Of a DNA stretch of 64,000 nt, positions 21,340 through 31,138 are shown one piece after another. Position 1 is the stretch's first letter, and the number at the start of each line of letters is the position of its first letter. The DNA lies in NCBI GenBank assembly GCA_020832705.1, contig JAFIEE010000001.1:1-64000 (forward strand). Direction: 5' to 3'. This DNA comes from Paracoccaceae bacterium. GTDB lineage: Bacteria > Pseudomonadota > Alphaproteobacteria > Rhodobacterales > Rhodobacteraceae. Both the position numbers and the translations under genes were made by a program. The notes beneath the pieces were generated by a model. That model did no database searches. It worked only from the letters and a program-made list of their open reading frames with translations, and was not told the origin of the DNA.

Positions 21340-22806
21340 ATGATCCGGCAAGGCAAGGGCGCTGCATTGGGCGCATTCGCGGGGCTGCTGCTGGGCATGA
21401 CCCTGCTGGCCGTGAGCCCCACGTCCCTGCGCGCCGAGTCCGAGGCCCGCGTGCCCGCCGACCGCGCCGAAATCACCCTCAGCTTCGCCCCTGTGGTACG
21501 CGAGGCCGCGCCTGCCGTCGTCAATATCTATGCCAGCCGTCTGGTCGAACAGCACCGCAGCCCCTTCGCCTCGGACCCGTTCTTCGGCAACCTGTTCGAA
21601 GATTTCTTCGGCGGGTTCGGCGGCGGATTCGGGGGTGGATTCGGGGCCCCCGCCCCGCGCGTGCAGAACGCGCTTGGCTCCGGCGTGATCGTCGCGCCCG
21701 AGGGGATCGTGGTCTCCAACCATCACGTGGTCGGCGATGCCTCCGACATCCGCGTGGTGCTGGCCGACCGGCGCGAATACGCGGCCGAGGTGATCCTGAG
21801 CGATGCCGAAAGCGATATCGCGGTGCTGCGGCTTCACGGCGCGGCGGACCTGCCCGCGCTGGGCCTTGCCGACAGCGACCGGGTCGAGGTCGGCGAACTG
21901 GTGCTGGCCATCGGCAACCCCTTCGGCGTGGGCCAGACGGTCAGCAGCGGCATCATTTCGGGGTTGGCGCGGTCCGGCATCGCGCTGGGGTCCGGGCGCG
22001 GGTATTTCATCCAGACCGACGCCGCCATCAACCCCGGCAACTCGGGCGGTGCGCTGGTGGACATGCAGGGGCGGCTGGTGGGCATCAACACCGCCATCAT
22101 GACCCGTGGCGGCGGCTCGGTCGGTGTGGGCTTTGCGGTGCCGTCGAACCTTGTGGCGCAGGTGGTGGCGCAGGCGCAGGACGGGCAGGACCGATTCCGG
22201 CGCCCCTGGGCGGGGGTGCGCGCGCAGGCGCTGGACGCAGCCCTGGCCGAGGCTTTCGGCATGACCCTGCCCGAAGGCGTGGTGCTGACCGACCTGCACA
22301 CCGAAAGCCCCTTTGCCGCGGCCGGGCTGCGCCCGGGCGATGTGGTGCTGGCGGTGGACGGCGGGCCGGTGAATTCGGCCCCCGAAATGATGTTCCGCCT
22401 GGCAGCGACCGGGATCGGCGGGGCGGCGGAAATCGACTATCTGCGCGCGGACGGTTCGGCGGAAACGGCCACCGTCGCCCTGATTCCGCCGCCCGAGAGC
22501 CCGCCGCGCGACCCGCGGCTGATCCGTGCCGACAGCGCCCTGCGCGGACTGGGTGTGGAAACCGTGAACCCCGCCGTGATCGCCGAATACAACCTGCCGC
22601 TCGATGCGCGGGGCGCGCTGGTCACGGACCTGCGCGATATTGCCGCCCGCACCGGGTTGCGGCGCGGGGATATCGTGCTGGCCATCAACGGTGCCGCGGT
22701 GGCAGGCAGCGCCGATGTGGAACGCGCGGCGCGGACAGCCGCACGCAACTGGCAGGTCGAGGTGCTGCGCGACGGTCGCCGCCTGGCGCTGCGCTTCCGG
22801 CTCTGA
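21340..22806 (+). CDS. Do-like periplasmic serine protease (DegP/HtrA family)
   Basis: Periplasmic protein quality-control protease of 488 aa. Signal segment at residues 10-32. A glycine/phenylalanine-rich loop (residues 80-105) corresponds to the LA loop. Catalytic triad His129 (SNHHVV), Asp159 (ESDIAVL) and Ser235 (NPGNSGGALV), then two PDZ domains (about 275-370 and 395-485). The second PDZ (TGLRRGDIVLAINGAAV) is at the very C-terminus. The ATG at 21340 is preceded by GGAGGGCAGG. It is followed 42 bp later by rarA. Confidence 0.93.
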   Translation: MIRQGKGAALGAFAGLLLGMTLLAVSPTSLRAESEARVPADRAEITLSFAPVVREAAPAVVNIYASRLVEQHRSPFASDPFFGNLFEDFFGGFGGGFGGGFGAPAPRVQNALGSGVIVAPEGIVVSNHHVVGDASDIRVVLADRREYAAEVILSDAESDIAVLRLHGAADLPALGLADSDRVEVGELVLAIGNPFGVGQTVSSGIISGLARSGIALGSGRGYFIQTDAAINPGNSGGALVDMQGRLVGINTAIMTRGGGSVGVGFAVPSNLVAQVVAQAQDGQDRFRRPWAGVRAQALDAALAEAFGMTLPEGVVLTDLHTESPFAAAGLRPGDVVLAVDGGPVNSAPEMMFRLAATGIGGAAEIDYLRADGSAETATVALIPPPESPPRDPRLIRADSALRGLGVETVNPAVIAEYNLPLDARGALVTDLRDIAARTGLRRGDIVLAINGAAVAGSADVERAARTAARNWQVEVLRDGRRLALRFRL

Positions 22807-22848
22807 CGCCCCTTTCCCGCGCCCGCAAGCGCGCGTAACCTGGTGCCC

Positions 22849-24219
22849 ATGGCAGATCTGTTCGATACCGCCGCCAAGGGGCAGGACAAGGCGCCCGGCA
22901 CCACCCCCGGCGGTGCGCCCGACACTGCGCCCGACACTGCGCCAGACACCGGGCCCCGCCCGCTGGCCGACCGGCTGCGGCCCGCGCGGCTGGCAGATGT
23001 GATCGGACAGGATCAGGTGCTGGGCGCCGACGGCCCGCTTGGCGCGATGCTGGCGGCGGGGGCGCTGTCCTCGCTGATCCTCTGGGGGCCGCCTGGCGTC
23101 GGCAAGACCACCATCGCGCGCCTGCTGGCCGATCAGGCGGACCTGCATTTCATCCAGATCAGCGCCATCTTCACCGGCGTCCCCGATTTGCGCCGCATCT
23201 TCGACGAGGCCAGGCTGCGCCGCCGTCAGGGGCGCGGGACGCTGCTGTTCGTCGACGAGATCCACCGCTTCAACAAGGCGCAGCAGGACGGGTTCCTGCC
23301 CCATATGGAGGACGGCACCATCATTCTGGTGGGCGCCACCACCGAAAATCCCAGCTTCGAGCTGAACGCCGCCGTGCTCAGCCGGGCGCAAGTGATGGTG
23401 CTGGAGCGACTGTCACTCGCCGATCTGGAACGTCTGGCGCAACGGGCCGAGGGCGCGCTTGGCACGCCCCTGCCGCTGACCGGCCCCGCGCGCGAGGCAT
23501 TGCTGGACATGGCCGATGGTGACGGGCGCGCGCTTCTGAACCTGATCGAACAGGTGGCGGCGTGGAATGTGGCGGGCAAGCTGGACACCGAGGCGCTGGG
23601 CCAGCGCCTCGCCCGGCGCGCGGCGCAGTATGACAAGAGCGGCGACGCGCATTACAACCTGATCTCGGCGCTGCACAAATCGGTGCGCGGCTCGGACCCC
23701 GATGCGGCGCTTTACTGGCTGGCGCGGATGATCGACGGGGGCGAGGACCCGCGCTATCTGGCCCGCCGGATCACCCGCATGGCGGTCGAGGATATCGGCC
23801 TGGCCGATCCGCAGGCGCAATCGGTCTGCCTGCACGCATGGGAGGTCTACGAGCGCCTCGGCTCGCCCGAGGGCGAACTGGCGCTGGCGCAGGCGGTGAC
23901 CTATCTGGCGCTGGCGCCGAAATCGAACGGGGTCTATGCGGCGTGGAAAGGCGCGCAGCGGCTGGCAAAATCCACCGGTTCGGCGCCGCCGCCGAAACAC
24001 ATCCTGAACGCGCCGACGAAGCTGATGAAGGATCAGGGCTATGGCGCGGGCTATGCCTATGACCACGATGCCGAGGACGGGTTTTCGGGGCAGAACTACT
24101 TCCCCGAAGGCGTGAAGCGCCCGGTCCTTTACGCGCCGCCCGAACGCGGCTTCGAGCGTGAGTTGCACAAGCGGCTTGACTATTTCGCCAAGCTCCGCGC
24201 GCGGCGGCAGGCCGAGTGA
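22849..24219 (+). CDS. rarA: replication-associated recombination protein A, AAA+ ATPase
   Basis: MgsA/WRNIP1-type clamp-loader-like ATPase acting at stalled replication forks. It is 456 aa from the ATG at 22849; a GTG two codons upstream is an alternative. After a low-complexity leader with three PDTAP-like repeats (about residues 20-35) come RPARLADVIGQDQVLG, Walker A GPPGVGKTT, Walker B LLFVDEIHRFNKAQQDGFLP, GATTENPSFELN and the C-terminal MgsA domain (IGLADPQAQSV, FPEGVKRPVLY). It ends before the convergent queG. Confidence 0.95.
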   Translation: MADLFDTAAKGQDKAPGTTPGGAPDTAPDTAPDTGPRPLADRLRPARLADVIGQDQVLGADGPLGAMLAAGALSSLILWGPPGVGKTTIARLLADQADLHFIQISAIFTGVPDLRRIFDEARLRRRQGRGTLLFVDEIHRFNKAQQDGFLPHMEDGTIILVGATTENPSFELNAAVLSRAQVMVLERLSLADLERLAQRAEGALGTPLPLTGPAREALLDMADGDGRALLNLIEQVAAWNVAGKLDTEALGQRLARRAAQYDKSGDAHYNLISALHKSVRGSDPDAALYWLARMIDGGEDPRYLARRITRMAVEDIGLADPQAQSVCLHAWEVYERLGSPEGELALAQAVTYLALAPKSNGVYAAWKGAQRLAKSTGSAPPPKHILNAPTKLMKDQGYGAGYAYDHDAEDGFSGQNYFPEGVKRPVLYAPPERGFERELHKRLDYFAKLRARRQAE

Positions 24220-24256
24220 GCGCCCGAGAAGGGTGTGGCGTGCCCTTCGCGGGCAC

Positions 24257-25324
24257 TCAGGCGCGGGGTCGGTCGGGCGCATTCTCCAGTCGCGCCACCG
24301 CCCAGCGGGCGGCATCGGCCACCGCCGGGTCCGGGTCATCGCAGCGCGCCTGCGCTGCCGCGCGCAACGCGGCCAGCCCGGAATTGCCGATGGCATAGAG
24401 CACGTTGCGCACGAACCGGTCGCGCCCGATCCGCTTGACGGGCGAGCCCGAAAACAGCGCCCGGAAGCCTGCATCATCCAGCGCCGCCAGATCCGCCAGC
24501 CGGGGCGCGGTCAGTTCCGGCCGCGCGCGCAGGCGCATTTCGGTCGCACTCTGCGCGAACTTGTTCCAGGGGCACACGGCCAGGCAATCGTCGCAGCCAT
24601 AGATGCGGTTGCCCAGCCCCGGGCGCAGGCTTTCGTCCACCGGGCCGCGGTGTTCGATGGTCAGATACGAGATGCAGCGCCGCGCATCGAGCTGGAATGG
24701 CGCCGGAAACGCCTGCGTGGGGCAGATGTCCAGACAGGCGGTGCAGCTTCCGCAATGCTCGGTCTCGGGCGTGTCGGGGGGCAGGGGCAGGGTGGTGAAC
24801 AGCGCACCCAGAAAGAACCAGTTGCCCAGGTCCCGCGACAGCAGGTTGGTGTGCTTGCCCTGCCAGCCCAGCCCCGCCGCCGCCGCCAGCGGCTTTTCCA
24901 TCACCGGGGCGGTATCGACAAAGACCTTGATCTCGCCCCCCGCCTGCGCCAGCAGCCAGCGGCCCAGCCGCTTGAGCCGTTTCTTCACCGTGTCGTGGTA
25001 GTCGCGGTTCTGCGCATAGACGGAAATCGCGGCGCGGTCGGGGCGGGCCAGCACCGCCAGCGGGTCGTGTTCGGGGGTGTAGAGCTCGGCCAGCATGACC
25101 ACCGCGCGCGCAGCGGGCCAGAGCGCGCCGGGATCGCCCCGCCACCCCGTGCGCTCGGCCATCCAGCCCATCTGCCCGTGACGGCCCAGCTCCAGGAACC
25201 GGGCCAGCCGGGCCGGGGCCTCGGGGATCGCATCGGGGCGGGTGACGCCCATCGCGGCGAAGCCCTCGGCCAGGGCCTGTGCGTGCAGGGCGGATTTCAG
25301 CGCGGCGGGGTCCATGCCCCCCAT
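24257..25324 (-). CDS. queG: epoxyqueuosine reductase
   Basis: Cobalamin- and Fe-S-dependent enzyme for the last step of queuosine synthesis in tRNA. It is 355 aa; an ATG three codons downstream (25315) is an equally good start. It shows [23 protein letters not shown], then two 4Fe-4S motifs ([16 protein letters not shown] and [14 protein letters not shown]) and a C-terminal HEAT-like tail with [14 protein letters not shown]. Length and order are normal. It is monocistronic and convergent with rarA. Confidence 0.95.
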   Translation of the reverse strand: MGGMDPAALKSALHAQALAEGFAAMGVTRPDAIPEAPARLARFLELGRHGQMGWMAERTGWRGDPGALWPAARAVVMLAELYTPEHDPLAVLARPDRAAISVYAQNRDYHDTVKKRLKRLGRWLLAQAGGEIKVFVDTAPVMEKPLAAAAGLGWQGKHTNLLSRDLGNWFFLGALFTTLPLPPDTPETEHCGSCTACLDICPTQAFPAPFQLDARRCISYLTIEHRGPVDESLRPGLGNRIYGCDDCLAVCPWNKFAQSATEMRLRARPELTAPRLADLAALDDAGFRALFSGSPVKRIGRDRFVRNVLYAIGNSGLAALRAAAQARCDDPDPAVADAARWAVARLENAPDRPRA

Positions 25325-25461
25325 CTAGCCCCTGCGCGCCGTTTCGGAAACCGCCCACTGGCCCTGCCGTCAGGGTTCGGTTACCCGATCGGCGATCGGC
25401 CCACGCACTCTGAGCACTGGCGCTCGGGGGGCCTGTTCCATATCGACACCGTCGAAGTGCA

Positions 25462-25689
25462 GACAAGCGCGACCAACACGACAGCCACGACCGGTTGTGG
25501 GCGCCCCTCGCGGACTTTGTCGCAGCCCATGATTTCGCCCGTCGGCGAAAGACGCTGAGCGATATCACGCCATTCGAACATGCCTGCAAGACCTGGACTT
25601 CAGAGCCGGGCAGCTTCACCCTGCACCCGACCCAACAGATGCCGGGCCAGCAGATGCCGGGCCAGCAGATGCCGGGACTGAACACCTAA
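25462..25689 (+). pseudogene. C-terminal remnant of an integrase-type transposase (IS481-like)
   Basis: Read from about 25462, the frame gives DSHDRLWAPLADFVAAHDFA, RRRKTLSDITPFEHACKTW and an ending in QMPGLNT. These match the C-terminus of IS481-like transposases (DSHDQL, FVAAYNFARRLKTLKGLTPYE, HQMPGLNT). Everything upstream, including the DDE catalytic core, is missing and no terminal repeats are visible. The penultimate QMPG segment is expanded into three tandem copies, which shows the relic no longer evolves under selection. Confidence 0.8.
25633..25677 (+). repeat. three tandem 15-bp units inside the transposase relic
   Basis: The unit cagcagatgccgggc is repeated three times (25633-25647, 25648-25662, 25663-25677) with one base change in the first and last copies. 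It encodes QQMPG three times. Slippage expansion of the conserved transposase end is the simplest explanation. Confidence 0.95.
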
Positions 25690-25784
25690 CCAGGGGGATG
25701 ATTCCCCAACCATTCACCATCAAGAGAAAAGGGCCGACGCACCGCTGCGCCAGCCCCATTATCGAGAATTCGAAGCGTGCCGCC

Positions 25785-26561
25785 TCAGAAGCGGAAGTTC
25801 ACGCCAAGCCGCACCTTGTGGGCGCTGGAACGGTAGCTGACCGTGCCGTCCCGTTGGCTGCCCGGGATATCGTCCCAGTCTCTGTAATAGGCGCCGCCAG
25901 CGACGCTTCTCAAGCCGACGTAGAGATACTCGGCGCTGATCGAGATGTTGTTGGAGACTGCGTGTTCAATGCCGCCACCAGCGGCAAAGCCCATTTCCCG
26001 ACCGCTGTAGGGCAGGAACCCCCTCTCCTCAGCATCCGGGCCGTGATTGTAATCGTGGCGATAGTTCACATCGGCCCAGGCAAGGCCACCAGTCGCGTAG
26101 AACAAGGTCTGGTCCGCAGCGAGTCCGGCGCGCGCCCTGAGCGTCGTCAAGCTGTTCCACGAAGCTTCGGTATACGAGGTATATTTGTTGTTGGTGGGGC
26201 CGTCATGGATGTTGATATTTTCGAAGTTGGTGACCATGTGATCAACAACCCCGCCGACCACAAGACTGCCCATTTGCCAGTCGTAGCCAAGGGCCAGGCC
26301 GACACCGCCACCACCGCTTGCCATCGACGCGCCATCACACGCAACCCAGCACCAGTGGTCAGACGTTTCGGAATTGAGCATTCCGTAGGCGCCGACGCCC
26401 CCCACATAGGGGCCCGTCCAGTCATAGCCGACAGAGGGCTGCGTGAACGTCACCGGCTGCTCGGGCATCACAGGGCTGTTGCTGCCCGCGTTTGCGGCCG
26501 TCGTGCACATGGCGCCAAGCACCGCGCCAGCAGCGAGTTGCTTGAGCATATCTAGCTTCAT
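25785..26561 (-). CDS. outer-membrane beta-barrel protein (Omp25/OmpA-like porin family)
   Basis: A 258-aa protein from the ATG at 26561, preceded by GGAGG; an ATG four codons upstream overlaps that ribosome site and is rejected. Signal peptide about residues 1-24 (AAGAVLGAMCTTAANA). The mature part has YDWTGPYVGGVGAYG, GYDWQMGSLVVGG, LRARAGLAADQTLFYATGGLAW, AEYLYVGL and the terminal HKVRLGVNFRF, the hallmarks of the 8-stranded Omp25/31 barrel of alphaproteobacteria. Base composition is more AT-rich than its neighbours. It is bracketed by two transposase relics, so acquisition by transfer is likely. Confidence 0.85.
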   Translation of the reverse strand: MKLDMLKQLAAGAVLGAMCTTAANAGSNSPVMPEQPVTFTQPSVGYDWTGPYVGGVGAYGMLNSETSDHWCWVACDGASMASGGGGVGLALGYDWQMGSLVVGGVVDHMVTNFENINIHDGPTNNKYTSYTEASWNSLTTLRARAGLAADQTLFYATGGLAWADVNYRHDYNHGPDAEERGFLPYSGREMGFAAGGGIEHAVSNNISISAEYLYVGLRSVAGGAYYRDWDDIPGSQRDGTVSYRSSAHKVRLGVNFRF

Positions 26562-26573
26562 TTGAACCTCCAT

Positions 26574-27161
26574 CGGTCAATGGTTGCAGTTTTCGAACGC
26601 TGATCCATGCAAAGCCATTTCCGAAATGACCTGCCCGTTCATGAAGCGGGGGTCGCCCAACGCGCCTTCCTGATCAATCGCTTTTCAGAGAGCGACTATT
26701 ATCGAAAGAGATCGCGCGGCGTCTGATCAACGCCGTCGGCTGGGCCGCAACGGCGATGTGACTGCCTTTTCGAGCGCTCATGCACTGACACCGTTCTGAG
26801 GACGGATTTCGCCATTTCAGTTCTGCCAGATTCGCGGTCCAGCAATTTCGAGGCAGATTCGTCCTCATGCAGTCAGCCACTCACGCAGCAGGCACAGGTT
26901 GGCGAGCGCAAGGCGCGTGAAAGCGGGTCATGGTTCATGGCGAGGCCGCGGTAGCGAGCCCCCGTCAGCGGCGTGTTCGTGCGGGATACGGGGGGCGCGC
27001 GCTTGGCTTTCTGCGTTGCGGCGTGTAGGAGGCGGGCAGTCAACTTGGACCCGGGCGCGATTCCCGGGTGGCTCTTCCGGCCGCCGATCCGCCGGATAAC
27101 ATGAAAAAGAAGACTTCCCGGGCGGCTGGTCCATGATCACGCGGGCGGGAACGGGACATGC
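26574..27161. other. gap between the barrel gene and sulP
   Basis: Besides the IS5-type relic at 26865-26965, I see no supported gene. A short minus-strand frame at 26674-26880 has no recognisable content and no ribosome site. The first 100 bp presumably hold the promoter of the barrel gene. The last 190 bp hold GC-rich sequence before sulP without a clear promoter. Confidence 0.5.
26865..26965 (-). pseudogene. C-terminal remnant of an IS5-family transposase, frameshifted
   Basis: On the minus strand one frame gives GARYRGLAMNHD, and two inserted bases later another frame gives TRLALANLCLLREWLTA and a stop. Joined, they match the IS5-group ending (YRGLAKN, then LALANLYLLRRRL). Only about 33 codons survive. 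No terminal inverted repeat or target duplication could be found. Confidence 0.7.
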
Positions 27162-28652
27162 ATGATATCTCTTGACGCGTATCGTCGGCAGTGGACCGGC
27201 AATATCCGGGGCGATCTGCTCTCGGGGCTGGTTGTCGCACTGGCGCTTATTCCTGAAGCCATCGCCTTTTCGATCATCGCGGGCGTCGACCCCAAGGTGG
27301 GGCTTTACGCCAGCTTCTCCATCGCCGTGATCACCGCGATCACGGGCGGGCGGCCGGGCATGATCTCGGCGGCCACGGCGGCCACGGCGGTGCTGATGAT
27401 CACGCTGGTGCGCGATCACGGGCTGGAATACCTGCTGGCGGCAACGGTTCTGGCAGGGCTGTTGCAGATCGGCGCGGGGCTGACGGGGCTGAGCGCGATC
27501 ATGCGCTATGTCTCCAAGTCCGTGATGACCGGCTTCGTCAACGCGCTGGCGATCCTGATCTTTATTGCACAACTGCCCGAACTGGACCCGCGCAGCGTGA
27601 CCGGGATCACCTATGTTCTGGTCGCCGCCGGGCTGGCGATCATCTATCTGTTTCCGCTGCTGACCAAGGCTATCCCCTCGCCGCTGGTGACCATCATCGT
27701 GCTGACGGCACTGGCCTGGGCACTGGGGCTGGATGTGCGGGTGGTGGGCGACATGGGCGCGCTGCCCGATACGCTGCCGGTGTTCCTGATCCCGGATATT
27801 CCGCTGAACCTGGAAACCCTGTGGATCATCCTGCCCTATTCGGTGGCCGTGGCGGTGGTGGGCCTGCTGGAAAGCCTGCTGACGCAGAACATCGTCGATG
27901 ACCTGACCGACACCAGTTCCAACCGCAATCAGGAATGTATCGGCCAGGGTGTCGCCAATACCGCAACCGGCTTCATCGGCGGGATGGCGGGCTGTGCCAT
28001 GATCGGCCAATCCATCATCAACGTGAAATCCGGCGGGCGGGGGCGGCTGTCATCCTTTGTCGCCGGGGTGTTCCTGCTGATCATGGTGGTGGGGCTGGGC
28101 GATCTGGTCAGCATCATCCCCATGCCCGCGCTGGTGGCGGTGATGATCATGGTCAGTATCGGCACATTCTCGTGGTCTTCCATCACCAATCTGCGCACGC
28201 ATCCGCGCTCCAGTTCGGTGGTGATGGTCGCCACCGTGGTCACGGTGATCTATACCCATAACCTGGCCATAGGTGTGCTGGTGGGCGTGCTGCTGTCCGG
28301 CATCTTCTTTGCGGGCAAGATCGCGCAGCTTTTCCGCGTGACCACCGACATCAGCCCTGACGGGCGGGTGCGCACCTACCGGGTGGAAGGGCAGATGTTC
28401 TATGGCTCGGTCGAGGATTTCATGGCAGCCTTCGACTTCAAGGAAGCGCCGGAGCGCGTGATCATCGACGTCAGCCGCGCCCATATCTGGGATATCTCGT
28501 CGGTGCAGGCGCTGGACATGGCGGTACTGAAATTCCGCCGCGATGGCGCCGAGGTCGAGATCAGGGGCATGAACAAGGCGTCCGAAACCATCGTCGACAA
28601 GCTTGCCATCCATGACAAGCCGGGCGCGATGGACAAGCTGATGTCGCACTGA
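27162..28652 (+). CDS. SulP-family anion transporter with STAS domain
   Basis: Inner-membrane transporter of 496 aa (SLC26/SulP; sulfate, bicarbonate or carboxylate). It has 10-14 hydrophobic segments, beginning [20 protein letters not shown], with the family motif [22 protein letters not shown]-terminal STAS domain (about residues 395-490) contains [20 protein letters not shown]. It is shorter than the plant sulfate carriers. It heads a run of four plus-strand genes with 4-14 bp gaps, so it is probably co-transcribed with the stress proteins. Substrate not evident. Confidence 0.92.
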   Translation: MISLDAYRRQWTGNIRGDLLSGLVVALALIPEAIAFSIIAGVDPKVGLYASFSIAVITAITGGRPGMISAATAATAVLMITLVRDHGLEYLLAATVLAGLLQIGAGLTGLSAIMRYVSKSVMTGFVNALAILIFIAQLPELDPRSVTGITYVLVAAGLAIIYLFPLLTKAIPSPLVTIIVLTALAWALGLDVRVVGDMGALPDTLPVFLIPDIPLNLETLWIILPYSVAVAVVGLLESLLTQNIVDDLTDTSSNRNQECIGQGVANTATGFIGGMAGCAMIGQSIINVKSGGRGRLSSFVAGVFLLIMVVGLGDLVSIIPMPALVAVMIMVSIGTFSWSSITNLRTHPRSSSVVMVATVVTVIYTHNLAIGVLVGVLLSGIFFAGKIAQLFRVTTDISPDGRVRTYRVEGQMFYGSVEDFMAAFDFKEAPERVIIDVSRAHIWDISSVQALDMAVLKFRRDGAEVEIRGMNKASETIVDKLAIHDKPGAMDKLMSH

Positions 28653-28666
28653 GGGGGGGCTGGGAC

Positions 28667-29521
28667 ATGACCAACAAGATCATCGCACTGGTGGATGGCT
28701 CGATCTATGCGCAAAGCGTGTGCGAACACGCGGCCTGGGCTGCGCAGCAGACCGGCTGGGCGGTCGAACTGCTGCATATCCTTGGCCGCCGCGAAGGCGC
28801 CGGGAAGGCCGATTATTCAGGCTCCATCGCCCTTGGCGCCCGCACCGCCCTGCTGGAGGAACTGGCCGAACTGGACGCACAGCGCGCGCGGCTGGTGCTG
28901 CACCGGGGCCGCGCGATCCTGGAAGATGCCCGCGCGATCCTCGATCAGGCCGGGATCAACGAGATCACCACCCGCCTGCGCCATGGTGATATCGTCGATA
29001 CGGTCACCGAGCAGGAATCCGGGGCCGAGATGGTGCTGGTCGGCAAACGCGGCGAGGCGGCGGATTTCGCGCGCGGGCATCTGGGGTCGAATCTGGAACG
29101 GATCGTGCGGGCCAGCACGAAACCCGTCTTTGTGGCCGCGCGTGCGTTCAAGCCCATCGAACGGGTGCTGATCGCCTATGACGGCGGCGCTTCGGCCATG
29201 CGGGCGGTGGACCATGTCGCGCGCACCTCGCTTTACCGCGGCCTGCAGGTCAGCGTCATCACCGTCGGCACGGCCACCGACACCGCGCGCAAGGGGCTGG
29301 CCGATGCAAAGGCGATGCTGGCTGCCGCCGGGATCGAAGCCGCAACCGATATCGTCAGCGGCCAGCCCGAAACCGCGCTGGCCAGGCTGGTGGAACAAAC
29401 CCCCTTTGATATGCTGGTGATGGGCGCCTATGGCCATTCGCGCATCCGAAGCCTGATCATCGGCTCCACCACGACCGAGATGATCCGCTCCTGCAAGGTG
29501 CCGATCGTCCTGACCCGGTGA
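28667..29521 (+). CDS. universal stress protein with two UspA domains
   Basis: A 284-aa protein made of two UspA folds (about residues 1-148 and 155-284). The second has the ATP-binding motif GAYGHSRIRSLIIGSTT (G-2x-G-9x-G(S/T)). The first has a similar but weaker loop (GKRGEAADFARGHLGSNLER). Soluble, no signal. Placed 14 bp after sulP and 4 bp before the zinc-finger gene, suggesting a stress or ion-homeostasis operon. Confidence 0.92.
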   Translation: MTNKIIALVDGSIYAQSVCEHAAWAAQQTGWAVELLHILGRREGAGKADYSGSIALGARTALLEELAELDAQRARLVLHRGRAILEDARAILDQAGINEITTRLRHGDIVDTVTEQESGAEMVLVGKRGEAADFARGHLGSNLERIVRASTKPVFVAARAFKPIERVLIAYDGGASAMRAVDHVARTSLYRGLQVSVITVGTATDTARKGLADAKAMLAAAGIEAATDIVSGQPETALARLVEQTPFDMLVMGAYGHSRIRSLIIGSTTTEMIRSCKVPIVLTR

Positions 29522-29525
29522 CCGC

Positions 29526-29873
29526 ATGCCCGAGCCCTCGGATGACGACCTGCATGAACGCTACCGCCCTCGCCTCGTGGAGGAGGCGGTCGAGCTGGAT
29601 GCGGCTTCCGGTATCACGACGGCAGACCGCAGGCCGGTCAAGCTGGACCAGCAGAGCGTCGGGCGGCTCAGCCGCATGGATGCGCTGCAGCAACAGGCAA
29701 TGGCGGTGGCGCAGGAAGCCAGGCGCCGCGCCCGGATGACCGCCATCGACGCGGCGCTTCGGCGGCTGGACGCGGGCGAATTCGGCTGGTGCACGCATTG
29801 CGGCGAGTTCATCGGCATCAAGCGGCTTGACCTCGACCCCGCACTGATGCGCTGCGTTGACTGCGCGCGCTGA
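29526..29873 (+). CDS. TraR/DksA C4 zinc-finger protein
   Basis: A 115-aa protein. The N-terminal part has basic/acidic helices. The C-terminal C4 zinc finger (CTHCGEFIGIKRLDLDPALM, then RCVDC) has the usual CxxC-17-CxxC spacing. It is shorter than DksA (about 151 aa) and lacks the DxxDxA coiled-coil tip, so it belongs to the TraR/YbiI-like group that modulates RNA polymerase or has unknown roles. It is co-directional with sulP and the Usp gene. Confidence 0.85.
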   Translation: MPEPSDDDLHERYRPRLVEEAVELDAASGITTADRRPVKLDQQSVGRLSRMDALQQQAMAVAQEARRRARMTAIDAALRRLDAGEFGWCTHCGEFIGIKRLDLDPALMRCVDCAR

Positions 29874-29881
29874 AGACCGGC

Positions 29882-31138
29882 ATGCGGACCTTCCTCGCCT
29901 TCCTCCGTGCGAATGCGCCCTGGCTGGCGGCCGGTTTTCTGCTGACCTTTGCCTCCAGCTTCGGTCAGACGTTCTTCATCTCCGTCTTTGCCGGGGAGAT
30001 CCGGGCGGAATTCGATCTGTCGCATGGCGCATGGGGCTCCATCTATGCCATCGCCACCACCAGTTCGGCGGCTGTGATGATCTGGGCCGGCAGCCTGACC
30101 GACCGCTTCCGCGTGCGCCATATCGGCATCGGGGCGCTGATCGGACTGGCGCTGGCGGCGGCGTCGATGACCTGGATCGCCGAGGTCTGGATGCTGGTGG
30201 CGGCGATCTTCCTGTTGCGGCTTCTGGGGCAAGGGCTCATGGGGCATGCCGCGATGGTGGCGATGGCGCGCTGGTTCGTCGCAACACGGGGGCGCGCCGT
30301 CTCGGTCGCCGGGCTGGGCGTTGCGGCAGGCGAGGCGCTTCTTCCCGTCACCTTCGTCGCCCTGCTCGGCGTCTTCGATTGGCGGGCGCTGTGGCTGCTC
30401 GCGGCTGCGGCGCTGATTGCACTCGCGCCGGTTCTCTGGTCCTTGCTGCGTCAGGAGCGCACGCCGCAATCCTTCGCGCAGGACAAGGGAAGCGCCGGAA
30501 TGCACGGCCGCATGTGGACACGCTCCGAGGCCCTGAGGCATCCGGTCTTCTGGCTCATGCTTCCGGCGATCCTCGGGCCGGCGGCGTGGAATACGGCGTT
30601 CTTTTTCCAGCAGGTGCATGTGGCCGAGGCGAAGGGCTGGGCGCACATGACCCTTGTCTCCCTGTTTCCCCTCTATACGGCCACCAGCGTCGTTTTCATG
30701 CTGGTGGCAGGTGGTTTGGTGGACCGACTGGGCAGCCCGCGTCTCGCCGCGTTCTACCTCCTGCCGATGGCGGCCGGATATCTGGTCTTTGCACTGGCCG
30801 GGAGCGTCCCGGTCGGGATCATGGGGATCGTTCTGATCGGAGCGGGCGTGGGAATGCATGTCACCATGATGGCCACGTTCTGGGCCGAAGCCTTCGGAAC
30901 CCGGTATCTGGGATCGATCCGCGCCGCGATGGCCGCGGTCATGGTGCTTGGAACCGCGCTGGGGCCTGCGATGACAGGCGCCATGATCGACTTCGGATAT
31001 CCCTTCCCGACCCAGAGCTTCGGGATTGCCGCGTATTTTCTGATCGCCGCCGCCATGGCGGCGATCGCGGGAGGCGTTGCAGCACATGGGCGCATCGCAA
31101 CTGAAGATGCACCGCAAACCCGGGCCGACACGGATTGA
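29882..31138 (+). CDS. MFS transporter
   Basis: Inner-membrane protein of 418 aa with twelve hydrophobic segments in two halves joined by a charged loop (about residues 195-220). The A-motif-like loop GSLTDRFRVRHIG follows helix 2. FFISVFAGEIRAEFDLSHGAWG resembles the oxalate/formate and NarK-like MFS groups. It begins 8 bp after the zinc-finger gene, possibly as the last operon member. Substrate unknown. Confidence 0.88.
   Translation: MRTFLAFLRANAPWLAAGFLLTFASSFGQTFFISVFAGEIRAEFDLSHGAWGSIYAIATTSSAAVMIWAGSLTDRFRVRHIGIGALIGLALAAASMTWIAEVWMLVAAIFLLRLLGQGLMGHAAMVAMARWFVATRGRAVSVAGLGVAAGEALLPVTFVALLGVFDWRALWLLAAAALIALAPVLWSLLRQERTPQSFAQDKGSAGMHGRMWTRSEALRHPVFWLMLPAILGPAAWNTAFFFQQVHVAEAKGWAHMTLVSLFPLYTATSVVFMLVAGGLVDRLGSPRLAAFYLLPMAAGYLVFALAGSVPVGIMGIVLIGAGVGMHVTMMATFWAEAFGTRYLGSIRAAMAAVMVLGTALGPAMTGAMIDFGYPFPTQSFGIAAYFLIAAAMAAIAGGVAAHGRIATEDAPQTRADTD

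Noticed and set aside
25633-25677. Three 15-bp repeats as a CRISPR array
   Set aside because: The units are directly contiguous with no spacers and lie within a transposase relic.
26674-26880. 68-codon minus-strand frame upstream of the barrel gene
   Set aside because: It overlaps the IS5-type relic, has no ribosome site and no recognisable content.
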